A stretch of 64,000 nt of DNA from Actinomadura rifamycini DSM 43936 (GTDB lineage: Bacteria > Actinomycetota > Actinomycetes > Streptosporangiales > Streptosporangiaceae): assembly GCF_000425065.1 (NCBI RefSeq), contig NZ_AULB01000008.1, positions 349,725-413,724 of the forward strand, given 5' to 3'. The notes beneath the pieces are model-generated. The model did not search any database, had not been told where the DNA came from, and saw only the letters and a program-made list of their open reading frames with translations. Both the position numbers and the translations under genes were made by a program. Each line of letters starts with the position of its first letter. Position 1 is the stretch's first letter. Below are positions 54,431-63,632 of this stretch, in pieces.

Positions 54431-56049
54431 GCAGGTGGCGCGGCAATCCCTGGGCGATCCTGCTCACCCTGTCCCTCGGCTTCTTCATGACGCTGCTCGA
54501 CCTGACGATCGTCAACATCGCGATCCCCAGCATGCTCGACAAGCTGGACGCGTCGCTGGACCAGGTGCTGTGGGTCGTCAACGCCTACATCCTGGTGCTG
54601 GCGGTCCTGCTGATCACCGCGGGGCGGCTCGGCGACCTGTGGGGCAAGAAGAACCTGTTCATCGCGGGCGTCGTGGTGTTCACGCTGGCCAGCCTCGTGT
54701 GCGGCCTCGCGCAGGACCCGGCGCAGCTCATCGCCGCCCGCGCCGTCCAGGGTCTCGGCGCCGCGCTGCTGATGCCGCAGACGATGTCGATCATCATCAA
54801 CGTGTTCCCGCCGGAGCGGCGCGGCGCCGCGCTCGGCGTCTGGGGCGCGGTCGCCGGCGTCTCCACCATCGCCGGGCCGACCGTCGGCGGAGTGCTGGTC
54901 ACCAGCCTCGACTGGCGGTGGATCTTCTTCGTGAACCTGCCGATCGGGATCCTCGTGCTGGCGCTCGCGATCCCGATCCTGCCGCCGCACGCCCCGGGCG
55001 TCCGGCACCGGTTCGACGTCCCGGGCGTGCTGCTCGCGTCCGCCGCGCTGTTCTGCCTCGTGTTCGCGCTCACCGAGGGCGAGAAGTTCGGGTGGGACGC
55101 CCGGATCTGGGGGCTCCTCGCCGCCGGGGCCGTCCTGTTCGCCGTCTTCGTCCTGCACCAGCGGGGACGGCAGGACCGCGAGCCGCTCGTGCCGTTCTCG
55201 CTGTTCCGCGACCGCAACTTCACGATCCTGAACCTCGTGGGCGCGGCCGTGTCCGTCGGCATGGTCGGGATGTTCCTGCCGATGACGATCTATATGCAGT
55301 CCGTGCTGGAGTTCAGCGCGCTCAAGGCGGGGCTCGTGATGGCGCCGTCGTCGGTCGTGTCGATGCTCCTCGCCCCGCTCGCGGGCCGCCTGTCCGACCG
55401 CATCGGCGGCAAGTTCATCCTCATGGCGGGCCTCACCCTCTACGCGCTCGGCATGATCTGGCTGGTCGCCGTCGCGGGCGTCGGCACGGACTGGACGGCG
55501 TTCATCGCGCCGCTCGTCGTCACCGGGCTCGGCGTCGGCGGCGTGTTCGCGCCCATGGCGACCGAGGCGACCCGCAACGTGCCGCCGCAGCTGGCGGGCG
55601 CCGCGTCCGGCGTCAACAACACGATCCGGCAGATGGGCTCGGTGCTCGGCGGCGCCGCCGTCGGCGCCGTCCTGCAGAACCGGCTCGCCGCCTCCCTCCA
55701 GGACGAGGCCGCGCAGCGGGCCGCCGCCCTGCCGCCGGACGCCCGCGCCGGGTTCGTCGACGGGTTCGCGAACGCCGCCGAGGGCGGGCTCGAGGTCGGC
55801 GCCGGGCAGACCGGCGCGCCCCAGGCGCCCGCCGGCCTCCCGCCGCAGGTCGCCGACCGCGTCCAGGACCTCGCCGGGCAGGTGTTCGGGCACGGGTTCG
55901 TCGACGCGCTGCTCCCCACGATGGCCGTGCCGATCGCGGTCGTCCTGCTGGGCGCCGCCGCGTGCCTCGGCGTGAAGGGGCACCGCCGCGGCGCCGCGCC
56001 CGCCGCGCCGCCCGCGACCGTCCCGGCCGGTCAGTCCAGGGTGCGGTAG
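54427..56049 (+). CDS. DHA2-family MFS multidrug transporter (EmrB/QacA type)
   Basis: A 540-residue 14-helix drug/H+ antiporter. Features are LDLTIVNIAIPSML in helix 1, motif A GRLGDLWGKKNLFIAG, motif B AARAVQGLGAALLMP, motif C GPTVGGVLVTSLDWRWIFFVNLPIG and a second-half AGRLSDRIGGKFI. A loop between the last two helices (about 430-500) is Ala/Pro-rich. Its 3' end overlaps the convergent flavin reductase by 19 bases. Confidence 0.93.
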   Translation: MSRWRGNPWAILLTLSLGFFMTLLDLTIVNIAIPSMLDKLDASLDQVLWVVNAYILVLAVLLITAGRLGDLWGKKNLFIAGVVVFTLASLVCGLAQDPAQLIAARAVQGLGAALLMPQTMSIIINVFPPERRGAALGVWGAVAGVSTIAGPTVGGVLVTSLDWRWIFFVNLPIGILVLALAIPILPPHAPGVRHRFDVPGVLLASAALFCLVFALTEGEKFGWDARIWGLLAAGAVLFAVFVLHQRGRQDREPLVPFSLFRDRNFTILNLVGAAVSVGMVGMFLPMTIYMQSVLEFSALKAGLVMAPSSVVSMLLAPLAGRLSDRIGGKFILMAGLTLYALGMIWLVAVAGVGTDWTAFIAPLVVTGLGVGGVFAPMATEATRNVPPQLAGAASGVNNTIRQMGSVLGGAAVGAVLQNRLAASLQDEAAQRAAALPPDARAGFVDGFANAAEGGLEVGAGQTGAPQAPAGLPPQVADRVQDLAGQVFGHGFVDALLPTMAVPIAVVLLGAAACLGVKGHRRGAAPAAPPATVPAGQSRVR

Positions 56050-56540
56050 GCGCCCTCGTAGAAGATCAGCGGGCGCCCGTCCGGATCCGGGACGTCCAGG
56101 CCGACGACCTCGCCGACCACGATGGAGTGATCCCCTCCGTCGTGGACGGCGTGGGTCCGGCACTCGACCGCCGCCACGGCCCGCGACAGCACCGGCACGC
56201 CGGTCGCCGACCCGCGCGTGTGCGCCCAGCCCAGCAGCTGCCCGTCCAGGTCCCGGCCCCGCGTCGCGAACCACTGCGACGCGTCCCGCATGTCCTCGGG
56301 GAGCACCGACACCGCCCACCGGCCCGCGTCCAGCACCATGCCGTGGAACCGCGCGCGCTTCTCCGCGCAGAACATCACCAGCAGCGGCTCCAGCGACACC
56401 GACGTGAACGCGTTCACGGTCATCGCGTGATCGACGCCGTCCGCGGACACCGTCGTCACGATCGCCACACCGGTCGCGAACCGGCCCACCACGCTTCGGA
56501 ACAGCGCCGGATCGACGCCTCCGCCCGTTTCGTCGCCCAC
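56031..56540 (-). CDS. Flavin reductase family protein
   Basis: A 169-residue HpaC-like FMN-binding split barrel: FATGVAIVTTVSADGVDHAMTVNAFTSVSLEPLLVMFC, then FAHTRGSATGVPVLS-type and VGEVVGLDVPDPDGRPLIFYEGAY. Such proteins supply reduced flavin to a monooxygenase, or reduce flavin alone. No two-component monooxygenase is nearby. It lies 12 bases after DUF6113 and may belong to the mshB transcript. Confidence 0.9.
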   Translation of the reverse strand: MGDETGGGVDPALFRSVVGRFATGVAIVTTVSADGVDHAMTVNAFTSVSLEPLLVMFCAEKRARFHGMVLDAGRWAVSVLPEDMRDASQWFATRGRDLDGQLLGWAHTRGSATGVPVLSRAVAAVECRTHAVHDGGDHSIVVGEVVGLDVPDPDGRPLIFYEGAYRTLD

Positions 56541-56552
56541 AGCGTCAGCACC

Positions 56553-56999
56553 CTACCCGCGGGTACCGCCGGCGCCCCTCAGCAGCCACTGCCCGGACCG
56601 CCCGGACGCCGGGACGCGCATCACCCCGAGCACCGCCGCCAGCAGGCCCCCGATGATGTACACGTAGCCCGCGACCGTCGCCGGCACCACCAGGTCGCCC
56701 TCCGGGCGCTGCAGCGACATCACGAACACCACGACCAGCCACAGGAACGCGGGGATCACCGCGCCCGTCCGGCCGCCCATCCCCCAGCCCGCGAACCGCA
56801 CCAGCGCGAACAGCACCGCGACGAGGACGATCGACGCGACCGGGACCCCGCTCACCGTCCAGTCCTGCACGAACGCGCCGACGAGGCCGTACACCGCGCC
56901 GAGCGCGGCGAGCATCACGTACGCCAGGCCCGTCACGACCGCCTCGGCCGGCGACTCGATCTCCGTCTCGGACCGGCTCCCGGTCTCGTCCTCCACCAC
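56553..56999 (-). CDS. DUF6113 family membrane protein
   Basis: A 148-residue protein with four hydrophobic segments (about 20-40, 50-70, 83-98 and 108-125) after an acidic N-terminus. It is encoded 22 bases after mshB, the usual position of DUF6113 proteins in actinomycetes, on which the family name is based together with length and topology. Function unknown. Confidence 0.75.
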   Translation of the reverse strand: MVEDETGSRSETEIESPAEAVVTGLAYVMLAALGAVYGLVGAFVQDWTVSGVPVASIVLVAVLFALVRFAGWGMGGRTGAVIPAFLWLVVVFVMSLQRPEGDLVVPATVAGYVYIIGGLLAAVLGVMRVPASGRSGQWLLRGAGGTRG

Positions 57000-57021
57000 G
57001 GGCGCCAGCGTATCCAGCCGG

Positions 57022-57921
57022 TCAGCCCGCCGCGTCCGCGAGCCCGGCGAACAGGTCCTGCTCGCGGCGGCCCGGCCCGAGCGGCCCCGGCTCGCCCGCC
57101 TGCAGGATGAAGTACTCGGTGCCGAACGCCTGCTGCCCCAGGTTGTTCGACAGCGCGAAGAACGGCCCCACCTGCTCGGGCGCCACCACGATCTGCGTCC
57201 GGTGCGCCCGCAGCGCCGCGAGCTTCGCCGGCAGGTGCGCCCGCGCGTCCACGACCGTGGTGACCTGGTCGTCCGGGACGCCCGACCCGAGCTCGTCGAG
57301 GCCCGCCACGCGCGCGAACGGCAGCCGCGCCTCCCGCATCACCGCGATCGCCCGCGCCAGCACCGTGCGCGGCGTCGCGTACGCGTAGAACTTCGCGGCC
57401 CGCCACGGTTCGGCGCCGTCCTCGTGCGCCGGGTCGGCCGCGAGCTCGAACGCCCGCCACGCCACCCGGTGCGCCTGGATGTGGTCCGGGTGCCCGTAGT
57501 TGCCGCGCTCGTCGTAGGTGACGACCACGTGCGGCCGGACCTCCCGGACGACCTTCGCCAGTTCGGCGCCCGCCTCGTCCACGTCCGCGCGCCAGAAGCT
57601 CCGCGGGTGGTCGTTCGCCGCCGTGCCCATCATCCCCGAGTCGCGCCAGCGCCCCGGGCCGCCCAGGTACCGGTGGTCGCGCACCCCGAGCGCCGCGCAC
57701 GCCTCCGCGAGCTCCCCGATCCGGTACTCGCCGAGGCGGTCCTCCTTGTCGGGCGCCAGATGGCGCAGGTCCTCCGGGATCACCTCGCCCTCCTCACCGA
57801 GCGTGCAGGTGACGAGACAGACGTGGGCGCCCTCGGCGGCGTATTTGGCCATGGTCGCCCCGGTCCCGATGGACTCGTCGTCCGGATGGGCATGGACGAA
57901 CAGGATCCGCGGCTCCTTCAT
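57022..57921 (-). CDS. mshB: GlcNAc-inositol deacetylase of mycothiol biosynthesis
   Basis: A 299-residue zinc LmbE/PIG-L-fold enzyme that removes the acetyl group from GlcNAc-Ins to give GlcN-Ins, step two of mycothiol synthesis. The metal site is visible as [16 protein letters not shown] (H12, D14/D15) and [15 protein letters not shown]. The ATG at 57921 is at the family start ([13 protein letters not shown]). The following DUF6113 gene and flavin reductase probably share its transcript. Confidence 0.93.
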   Translation of the reverse strand: MKEPRILFVHAHPDDESIGTGATMAKYAAEGAHVCLVTCTLGEEGEVIPEDLRHLAPDKEDRLGEYRIGELAEACAALGVRDHRYLGGPGRWRDSGMMGTAANDHPRSFWRADVDEAGAELAKVVREVRPHVVVTYDERGNYGHPDHIQAHRVAWRAFELAADPAHEDGAEPWRAAKFYAYATPRTVLARAIAVMREARLPFARVAGLDELGSGVPDDQVTTVVDARAHLPAKLAALRAHRTQIVVAPEQVGPFFALSNNLGQQAFGTEYFILQAGEPGPLGPGRREQDLFAGLADAAG

Positions 57922-58034
57922 GGGTAATGAGCCTACTCAGCCCGCGCCGCAGCGGCGATGACCGCCCTCCGTTGGACCCGGAATACAACGGTCCGCCACC
58001 GGCCGGAGCGCCGTCCCGGGCCCCGCGGAACGCC

Positions 58035-58068
58035 GGAACCCCGCCCGGCGCGTGCCGGACGGGGTTCC
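58035..58068. terminator. Stem-loop after the Ser/Thr kinase gene
   Basis: GGAACCCCG (58035-58043) pairs with CGGGGTTCC (58060-58068), and an inner CCGGC/GCCGG pair closes a GCGT loop; only one C/A mismatch is between the two parts. It is 63 bases beyond the kinase stop on the minus strand. Confidence 0.7.
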
Positions 58069-58130
58069 CGTGTTCGCTCGACGTCGCCGCTCAGCGCAGC
58101 GGTCCTACGGCTCCGGAGTCACCCGCGAGG

Positions 58131-59654
58131 TCAAGGCGCGGGCGTCGTGGGCTCGGTGGTGCCGCCGCCGCCACCGCCGCCCGTGCCGCCACCGCCGGTG
58201 CCGCCACCGCCGCCGCCGGTTCCACCGCCGCCGGTACCGCCACCGCCGGTGCCGCCGTCATCGTCGTCGTCGCCGCCGGAGCCGTCGTCACCGCCACCGC
58301 CGCCGGTACCGCCGCCTCCGCCGGTGCCGCCGCCCGTGCCGCCGGTGGGCTGCGGGGGCTCGGAGGTCTGCGGGGCCTGGGTCGTCTGCGGCGCCTGGGT
58401 CGTCTGCGGCGCCTCGGTGGTCGGCCGCTCGCTGAAGGTGGGCTCCTCCTCCGTCGGCTCCTCGCTGGTCGGCGTCTCGGACGTCGACTGGGACGTCTCC
58501 ACCGTCGGGAGGTTCGACTCGCCGTCGCCGCCGCGGTTCGCCATGAAGACGCCCACGATCACGGCGAGCATCGCGATGACGGCGACGCCCGCGATGATCG
58601 GCGCCTTGGAGCGGCGCTCGGGCTCGAAGTCGTCGTAATCGTCGTAGCGCGGGGCGCCGCGGTGCGCGCCGGTGTAGCCGCGCGCGGGCGGGAGGTCGCC
58701 GTCGTAGTCGGCGGGCGAGACGCGCTGGGTGCCCATCGCGCCCATGCCCGCGGCGCCCATGCCGGCGGCGAGGGTGGAGCCCTCGGCGAGCATCGACGTG
58801 GCCTGCGTCGGGTCGTCCATGCGGGTCTGGCCCGGCGCCATCGGGGCGTTCGGGTTCGCGCCGCCGATGAGGGCCATCATCAGCTGCTGGGCCGTCGGAC
58901 GCTGGGTGGGCTCCTTGGCGAGGCACGCGGAGATCATCGGGTGCAGGTCCTGCGGGACGCCCTCGAGCGACGGCGGCTCGTTCATGACCCGGTTGATGAC
59001 CGCGACGACCGTGTCGTCGCCGAACGGGGGGCGCCCGGTGGCGGCGAACACCATCGTGGTCGCCCACGCCCAGACGTCCACGGCCTCGGTGAGGGTCGCG
59101 CCCGCGACCTGCTCGGGGGCCATGTAGGACGGGGTGCCGATCGCCTTCGTGGCGTTCGTCTGGCCGGTGTCGAGGGCCCGCGCGATGCCGAAGTCGATCA
59201 CGCGGGGGCCGTCCGGCGCCATGATGACGTTGTGCGGCTTGAAGTCGCGGTGGACGATCCCGGCCTGGTGGATCGCGGTGAGCGCGGTCAGCGTGCCGAT
59301 CGCGAGCCGTTCGAGCGCGGCGCCGGTGATGGGGCCGCTGTCGGTCACCTGCTTGTACAGGGACGGGCCGGGCACGTACTCGCTCGCGATGTACGGCTGG
59401 TCGCCCGCGACGTCGGCCTCGAGCACCTGCGCGGTGCAGAAGCGCGCGACCTGCTTGGCGGCCTGGGCCTCGCGGACGAACCGGTTCCGGGCCGACGCGT
59501 CGCCGGCCAGGTCGGCGCGCAGCAGCTTGATCGCGGCCTGGCTTCCGGAGGCGTCGACGCCGAGGTAGACGACCCCCTGGCCGCCCTCGCCGAGGCGCTG
59601 GACCACCTCGTACGAGCCCAGCCGCCGGGGATCACCCGGCTGCAGCTCCGACAT
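58131..59654 (-). CDS. Ser/Thr protein kinase with Gly/Pro-rich extracytoplasmic tail
   Basis: A 507-residue Hanks-type kinase: glycine loop RLGEGGQGVVYLG, Lys in AAIKLL, VHRDFKPHNVIM, DFGIARA and GTPSYMAPEQV. The N-terminal half closely resembles the 22631 kinase. After a membrane helix (about 355-375, PIIAGVAVIAMLAVIVGVF) the tail is a Thr/Ser/Glu/Pro stretch. It continues as about 80 residues of almost pure Gly with Thr, Asp and Ser. No PASTA or other folded outer domain, so sensing, if any, depends on the disordered tail. It is a single gene. Confidence 0.9.
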   Translation of the reverse strand: MSELQPGDPRRLGSYEVVQRLGEGGQGVVYLGVDASGSQAAIKLLRADLAGDASARNRFVREAQAAKQVARFCTAQVLEADVAGDQPYIASEYVPGPSLYKQVTDSGPITGAALERLAIGTLTALTAIHQAGIVHRDFKPHNVIMAPDGPRVIDFGIARALDTGQTNATKAIGTPSYMAPEQVAGATLTEAVDVWAWATTMVFAATGRPPFGDDTVVAVINRVMNEPPSLEGVPQDLHPMISACLAKEPTQRPTAQQLMMALIGGANPNAPMAPGQTRMDDPTQATSMLAEGSTLAAGMGAAGMGAMGTQRVSPADYDGDLPPARGYTGAHRGAPRYDDYDDFEPERRSKAPIIAGVAVIAMLAVIVGVFMANRGGDGESNLPTVETSQSTSETPTSEEPTEEEPTFSERPTTEAPQTTQAPQTTQAPQTSEPPQPTGGTGGGTGGGGGTGGGGGDDGSGGDDDDDGGTGGGGTGGGGTGGGGGGTGGGGTGGGGGGGTTEPTTPAP

Positions 59655-59831
59655 TGACTCTCCTCACCGCCCGCGACGACAACAAGTGCTTGGGGAAGCT
59701 TTGAGCTTACGCGAGCGCGGACCCGGGCAGGGGTCGTTAACCGCCCACGAGGCGACGACCCGTGATCATAGGGGTGCGCGGGGCCCGCGCGCCGTACTTC
59801 TCCAACGATCGGGCTGGCAGACTCGATTCCC

Positions 59832-61913
59832 ATGAGCATCAGCTATCCGCGGCAGAGCGCCCGCACCCGACGGTTCTCCCTCGGCGTCCCGCGCGCCTTC
59901 CAGATCGCGCCGGACGAGTCGCGCGTGGTCTTCCTGCGCACCCGCGCGGGCGACGATCCCGTCACCTGCCTGTGGACGCTGGACGCGGCGACGGGCGAGG
60001 AGCGGCTCGTCGCCGACCCCGCCGCGCTGGACGTGCCCGGGGAGGAGGACCTGCCCGCGGAGGAGCGGGCCCGCCGCGAACGGGCCCGTGAGCAGGCCGG
60101 GGGCATCGTCGGGTACGCCGTCGACCGGGACGTGCGGCAGGCGGTGTTCACGCTCGGCGGGCAGCTGTACGTCGCCGACCTGCTCGGCGGCGAGGTGCGG
60201 GAGCTGCCCGCGGCGACCCCGGTGTTCGACCCGCGGCCGGACCCGGCCGGGCGGCGCGTCGCGTACGTGTCGGGCCGCACCCTGCGGGTGATCGAGATGG
60301 ACGGGAGCGACGACCGCGCGCTCGTCCAGCCGGAGTCCGAGCAGGTGTCGTACGGGCTCGCGGAGTTCGTCGCGGCCGAGGAGATGGGCCGGATGCGCGG
60401 CCACTGGTGGTCGCCGGACGGCCAGACGCTGCTCGCGGCGCGGGTGGACGAGACGCCGGTGCAGCGGTGGCACATCGCCGACCCCGCGAACCCGGACGCG
60501 GCGCCCGCGGAGATCGCCTACCCGGCCGCCGGGACGCCGAACGCGCTGGTGTCGCTGGTGCTGCTGAAGGTGGACGGCGGGCGGCTCGCCGTCGCGTGGG
60601 ACCGCGGGGAGTTCCCCTACGTCGTCGACGCGCTGTGGGACCGGCACGGCCTGCTGATCGTGGTGCAGCCGCGCGACCAGCGGTCCCAGCGGGTGCTGCG
60701 GGTCGACCCGTCCAACGGGGAGACGTCGCTGCTGCACAACGAGCACGACCCGGTGTGGACGGAGATCGTGCCGGGGCTGCCCGCGCGGACCGGCGCCGGG
60801 GAGCTCGTCTGGGCCACCGAGGACCGGGCGACCGACACGCGGCGGCTCACAATCGGCGGGGAGCCGGTGACGCCGGGCGGGCTCCAGGTGCGGTCGATCC
60901 TCGGGGTGGAGGGCGACTCGATCCTGTTCACCGCGTCGGAGGAGCCCACGGAGGTCCACCTCTACTCCCTCGACGGCGGCGATGTGACGAAAATCACAGA
61001 TGGCCAGGGCGTTTTCGGGGGCGTCCGGTCCGGTGCGGTGACCGTCGTGACGGGCGCGCGGCTGGACCGGCCGGGCTCGGAGGTCGAGGTCCGCGGGCCC
61101 GCCGGGACGCACCCGGTCGCGTCGTTCGCCGAGACGCCCGTGATCACCCCGCGCGTCGAGCTGATCCGCGCCGGGGACCGGCAGATCCGGACGGCGGTGG
61201 TGCTGCCGACCGGGTGGGAGCCCGGCCACGGCCGGCTGCCCGTCCTCATGGACCCCTACGGCGGCCCGCACGCGCAGCGCGTCCTGGCCGTCCGGCGGGC
61301 GTACTGCGAGGCGCAGTGGCTCGCCGACCAGGGCTTCGCCGTCGTCGTCGCGGACGGCCGCGGGACGCCCGGGCGCGGGCCCGCGTGGGAGCGCGCGGTC
61401 CGCGGCGACTTCGTCGAGCCCGTCCTGGAGGACCAGATCGCCGCGCTGATCGAGGCGGCGCGGCTGCACCCGGCCGCGTTCGACCTCGACCGGGTCGGCG
61501 TCCGCGGCTGGTCGTTCGGCGGGTGGCTCGCCGGCCTGGCCGTCCTCAAGCGCCCGGACGTCTTCCACGCGGGCATCGCGGGCGCGCCCGTCACCGACTG
61601 GAAGCTGTACGACACCCACTACACCGAGCGCTACCTGGGCCACCCCGAAGAGGAGCCGGAGAACTACGCGGCGAACTCCCTCGTCGAGATGGCCGGGAAG
61701 CTGGAGCGCCCGCTGATGATCATCCACGGGCTCGCGGACGACAACGTGGTCGCGGCGCACACGCTGCGGCTGTCGTCGGCGCTCCTCGCGGCGGGACGCC
61801 CGCACACCGTGCTCCCCCTGTCGGGCGTCACGCACATGACGCCGCAGGAGGTCGTCGCGGAGAACCTCCTGCACCTCCAGGTCGACTGGCTCAAGAAGGC
61901 CCTGGCGAGGTAA
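59832..61913 (+). CDS. S9 family prolyl-oligopeptidase/dipeptidyl-peptidase-like serine peptidase
   Basis: A 693-residue cytoplasmic peptidase: an N-terminal beta-propeller (about 20-430) and a C-terminal alpha/beta-hydrolase. The nucleophile is in GWSFGGWLAG, Asp in HGLADDNVV and His in SGVTHMTPQE. The conserved DPYGGPHAQRV and DGRGTPGRGPAWERA segments fit the DPP-IV branch. DPP-IV enzymes require a Glu pair in the propeller; EFVAAEEMGRMRG is the likely one here. It hydrolyses short peptides after Pro/Ala. Single gene. Confidence 0.9.
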   Translation: MSISYPRQSARTRRFSLGVPRAFQIAPDESRVVFLRTRAGDDPVTCLWTLDAATGEERLVADPAALDVPGEEDLPAEERARRERAREQAGGIVGYAVDRDVRQAVFTLGGQLYVADLLGGEVRELPAATPVFDPRPDPAGRRVAYVSGRTLRVIEMDGSDDRALVQPESEQVSYGLAEFVAAEEMGRMRGHWWSPDGQTLLAARVDETPVQRWHIADPANPDAAPAEIAYPAAGTPNALVSLVLLKVDGGRLAVAWDRGEFPYVVDALWDRHGLLIVVQPRDQRSQRVLRVDPSNGETSLLHNEHDPVWTEIVPGLPARTGAGELVWATEDRATDTRRLTIGGEPVTPGGLQVRSILGVEGDSILFTASEEPTEVHLYSLDGGDVTKITDGQGVFGGVRSGAVTVVTGARLDRPGSEVEVRGPAGTHPVASFAETPVITPRVELIRAGDRQIRTAVVLPTGWEPGHGRLPVLMDPYGGPHAQRVLAVRRAYCEAQWLADQGFAVVVADGRGTPGRGPAWERAVRGDFVEPVLEDQIAALIEAARLHPAAFDLDRVGVRGWSFGGWLAGLAVLKRPDVFHAGIAGAPVTDWKLYDTHYTERYLGHPEEEPENYAANSLVEMAGKLERPLMIIHGLADDNVVAAHTLRLSSALLAAGRPHTVLPLSGVTHMTPQEVVAENLLHLQVDWLKKALAR

Positions 61914-61918
61914 AGCGG

Positions 61919-63616
61919 TCAGGAGCTGCGCCAGGACGCCCACAGGGCGGCGTAAGACCCGTTCTGCGCGAGCAGCTCGTCATGGGTTCCGAGCTCGCTG
62001 ATGCGCCCGTCCTCCACCACCGCGACACGGTCGGCGTCGTGCGCGGTGTGGAGGCGGTGCGCGATCGCCACGACCGTCCGCCCGTCCAGGGCCGCCGCCA
62101 GCGACCGCTCCAGGCGGCGGGCCGCGCGCGGGTCCAGCAGCGACGTCGCCTCGTCCAGGACGAGCGTGTGCGGGTCCGCGAGGACGAGCCGGGCCAGCGC
62201 GAGCTGCTGCGCCTGCGCCGGGGACGGCGCCGCGTCGCCCGAACCGACCTCGGCGTCCAGGTCCGGGCCGTCCCACTCGACGGCCGCCAGCACGCGCCGC
62301 AGGTCGTCGTCGGACGCGTCCGGGCGGGCCATCGCGAGGTTGTCGCGGAGCGTCCCGCGGAACACGTGCTGCTCCTGCGTCACCAGCGCGACGTGCCCGC
62401 GCAGGTCGTCCAGCGCCAGCCCCACCAGCGGGACGCCGCCCACCGCGACCTCCCCGGTGCGGGGGCCGTCGATCCCGGCCAGCAGCCGGCCCAGCGTCGA
62501 CTTCCCGGCGCCGCTCGGCCCGACCACCGCCAGCCGCTCCCCCGGCCGCAGGTCCAGGTCCACGTCGTGCAGGACGTCCCGCCCGCCCCGGTACGCGTAC
62601 CGGACGCCGCGGGCCGTGATGCGCTCGCCGCCCGGCTCGCGGCCGTCCGGCGCCCGGTCCGGCGGGACGTCGCCCACGCCCAGCACCCGCGCCAGCGACG
62701 CGCCGCCGAGCTGCAGCTCGTCCAGCCACATCAGCAGCGTCTCCACCGGCCCGCTCAGCTGCTGCACGTACAGCGCCGCCGCCGTGACCTGCGCCAGCGT
62801 CGCGTGCCCCTCGATGTAGAGCAGGCCGCCGCCGAGCAGGGTCGCCGCGACCGGCAGCACGAACCCGAGGTGGATCACCGGGAACAGCACCGTCCGCAGC
62901 CGCAGCGTGTACCGCTCGACCTCGAACGCCGCGGCGATGTCGGCGTCCCCCCGCGCGCGCCGCCGCTCCGCCAGCCCCAGCGCCTCGACCGTCCGCGCCC
63001 CGTGCACGGTCTCGGCGAGCCCGTCGGTGATCCGCGCGTACGCCTCGTTCTCCCGCAGGTAGCCCGCGTGGGCGCGCGGCAGGTACCAGCGGGTCACCCC
63101 CCACAGGATCGGCACCGACACCAGGCACGGCAGCGCGACCAGCGGACCGTTCAGCAGCAGCGCGCCCACCGTCAGCGCCGTGATGACGACGGCGATCAGC
63201 GTCTCGGGCATCGCGAACCGGACGGACGTCGCGAGCGTGTCGACGTCGCGCGACGCGCGGGTCACCAGGTCGCCGGTGCCCGCGCGCTCCACCGTCGACA
63301 GCGGCAGCCGCAGCACCCGCCCGACGAACTCCTCGCGGAGCCGCGCCAGCACCCGCTCCCCGAGCTTCGCCGACTGCAGGTGCGCGTACCGGAGCAGCAC
63401 CCCCTGGACGATCACGAACGCGGCGATCGCGATCCCCGCGGTGTCGACGTCCGCGCGCCCGTCCGCGACGTCCTCGACCAGGCCGCCCAGCAGGCGCGGC
63501 GCGACGAGCCCCGCGGCCGCCGCGAGCGCGTGCAGCGCCAGCGCGCCCGCGAGCGCCCGCGGATGCCGCAGCACCAGCCGCCGCGCGTACGCCCGCACCT
63601 GCGCGGGCGACGCCAC
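61919..63616 (-). CDS. ABC exporter half-transporter (permease-ATPase)
   Basis: A 565-residue protein with a six-helix permease domain (about 1-290) and a C-terminal ATPase. Walker A is VVGPSGAGKSTLGRLL, Q-loop LVTQEQHVFRGTL, Walker B HTLVLDEATSLLD and H-loop AIAHRLH. The signature loop reads APSPAQAQQLALARLV instead of LSGGQ, a degenerate form also known in some actinomycete heterodimers. This implies that the partner subunit supplies the intact site. The GTG at 63616 has GGAGATCC upstream and lies 16 bases after the stop of the repeat-bearing gene at the edge, which is probably its partner. Confidence 0.88.
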   Translation of the reverse strand: MASPAQVRAYARRLVLRHPRALAGALALHALAAAAGLVAPRLLGGLVEDVADGRADVDTAGIAIAAFVIVQGVLLRYAHLQSAKLGERVLARLREEFVGRVLRLPLSTVERAGTGDLVTRASRDVDTLATSVRFAMPETLIAVVITALTVGALLLNGPLVALPCLVSVPILWGVTRWYLPRAHAGYLRENEAYARITDGLAETVHGARTVEALGLAERRRARGDADIAAAFEVERYTLRLRTVLFPVIHLGFVLPVAATLLGGGLLYIEGHATLAQVTAAALYVQQLSGPVETLLMWLDELQLGGASLARVLGVGDVPPDRAPDGREPGGERITARGVRYAYRGGRDVLHDVDLDLRPGERLAVVGPSGAGKSTLGRLLAGIDGPRTGEVAVGGVPLVGLALDDLRGHVALVTQEQHVFRGTLRDNLAMARPDASDDDLRRVLAAVEWDGPDLDAEVGSGDAAPSPAQAQQLALARLVLADPHTLVLDEATSLLDPRAARRLERSLAAALDGRTVVAIAHRLHTAHDADRVAVVEDGRISELGTHDELLAQNGSYAALWASWRSS

Positions 63617-63632
63617 GGCAGGATCTCCGCGC

